NCBI RefSeq assembly: GCF_001704415.2
Contig: NC_030823.1
Coordinates: 70,370,458-70,434,457 of the forward strand
Direction of reading: 5' to 3'
Source: Capra hircus
Lineage: Eukaryota; Chordata; Mammalia; Artiodactyla; Bovidae
DNA: 64,000 bases
A model generated the notes under the pieces. It was given only the letters and a program-made list of their open reading frames with translations. It was not told the origin of the DNA and did not search any database. The position numbers and the translations under genes are program-made. Numbering within the stretch: position 1 is the first letter of the stretch; each line of letters opens with the position of its first letter. This document shows, piece after piece, positions 63,675 to 64,000 of the stretch.

Positions 63675-64000
63675 GTAAGTATGGTGAAGACGGGATTCTA
63701 GTCCAAAGTATAGGCTTAGGTCTGTCACCTGTCACTGGGTTCAGCTTTTGGAGCATCCATGCACTTTCAAGTCTGAAAGAGTCATACCTTGGATTAAAAT
63801 TAAGGTAGATGGGCAGGTTAAAAAACGAGTTGCAAGTTAATAGCATAACCCCTGAGGCTGAATCTAGACTTCTCAAGCTTGTAACCTGGTTAGGTGCCTC
63901 CCTGTCAGACTGAGTGTAGCTCACAGGGCGAGCACGTAGGTCAGGCCCCTGGAAGAAAGGAAATGAAGATCTAGAGGAGCGGTCTGACAGGACGGAACCC
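63675..64000 (+). other. NEK2: NEK2 intron 4 (5' part)
   Basis: Intronic sequence to the end of the window. No exon or repeat recognised. Confidence 0.85.

Noticed and set aside
1..64000. CRISPR arrays, operons, ribosome binding sites, attachment sites
   Set aside because: The DNA is vertebrate nuclear. Short direct repeats here are target-site duplications or microsatellites.

Overview
This is a 64 kb piece of a ruminant nuclear genome, most likely cattle or a close bovid. The evidence is the dense set of Bov-tA/Bov-A SINEs, a complete Bov-A2 dimer with an (AGC)n tail, many copies of the BovB (RTE-type) LINE, CHR-2-type tRNA-derived SINEs and young ruminant L1 ends. Older mammalian layers (MIR, L2, L1M, MLT1-like LTRs) lie underneath. 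Nothing bacterial, plasmid-borne or CRISPR-like was seen.

Only two protein-coding genes are supported, both on the + strand and both cut by the window edges. At the left edge is the end of LPGAT1: part of its last intron, the final coding exon (830-981, stop TAG at 979-981) and a long AT-rich 3' UTR with several poly(A) signals. At the right edge is the first half of NEK2: a GC-rich promoter with two CCAAT boxes 33 bp apart, the ATG at 58911, and four coding exons (58911-59006, 60209-60426, 60708-60948, 63592-63674). These encode residues 1-212 plus two bases of codon 213, which covers most of the kinase domain. The downstream exons lie outside the window. The tail-to-head LPGAT1 > NEK2 order fits what I recall of the human 1q32.3 neighbourhood, which would put the window on cattle chromosome 16.

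The roughly 51-53 kb between the genes shows no convincing additional gene. It is a layered record of transposition. The best readable events are: a BovB LINE whose 5' half is inverted against its 3' half (19893-23041, a twin-priming product); a 5'-truncated L1 with a perfect 14-bp target-site duplication (29289-29775); a BovB 3' end with a perfect 12-bp duplication (54036-54425); a BovB fragment inside a CHR-2 SINE (45420-45686); a CHR-2 SINE inside an MLT1-like LTR (40481-40738); and a Bov-tA inside a small inverted-repeat DNA transposon inside an internally deleted L1M (30290-33680).

I looked for a novel system and did not find one. The points most worth checking are the cysteine at NEK2 hinge residue 88 (tyrosine in human as I recall it), the L1 fragment ending 47 bp before NEK2 exon 4, the NEK2 promoter architecture, paired AP-1 sites at 14880-14900, and the dated nested insertions. 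Repeat family names come from recognition of their consensus sequences, not from a database search.
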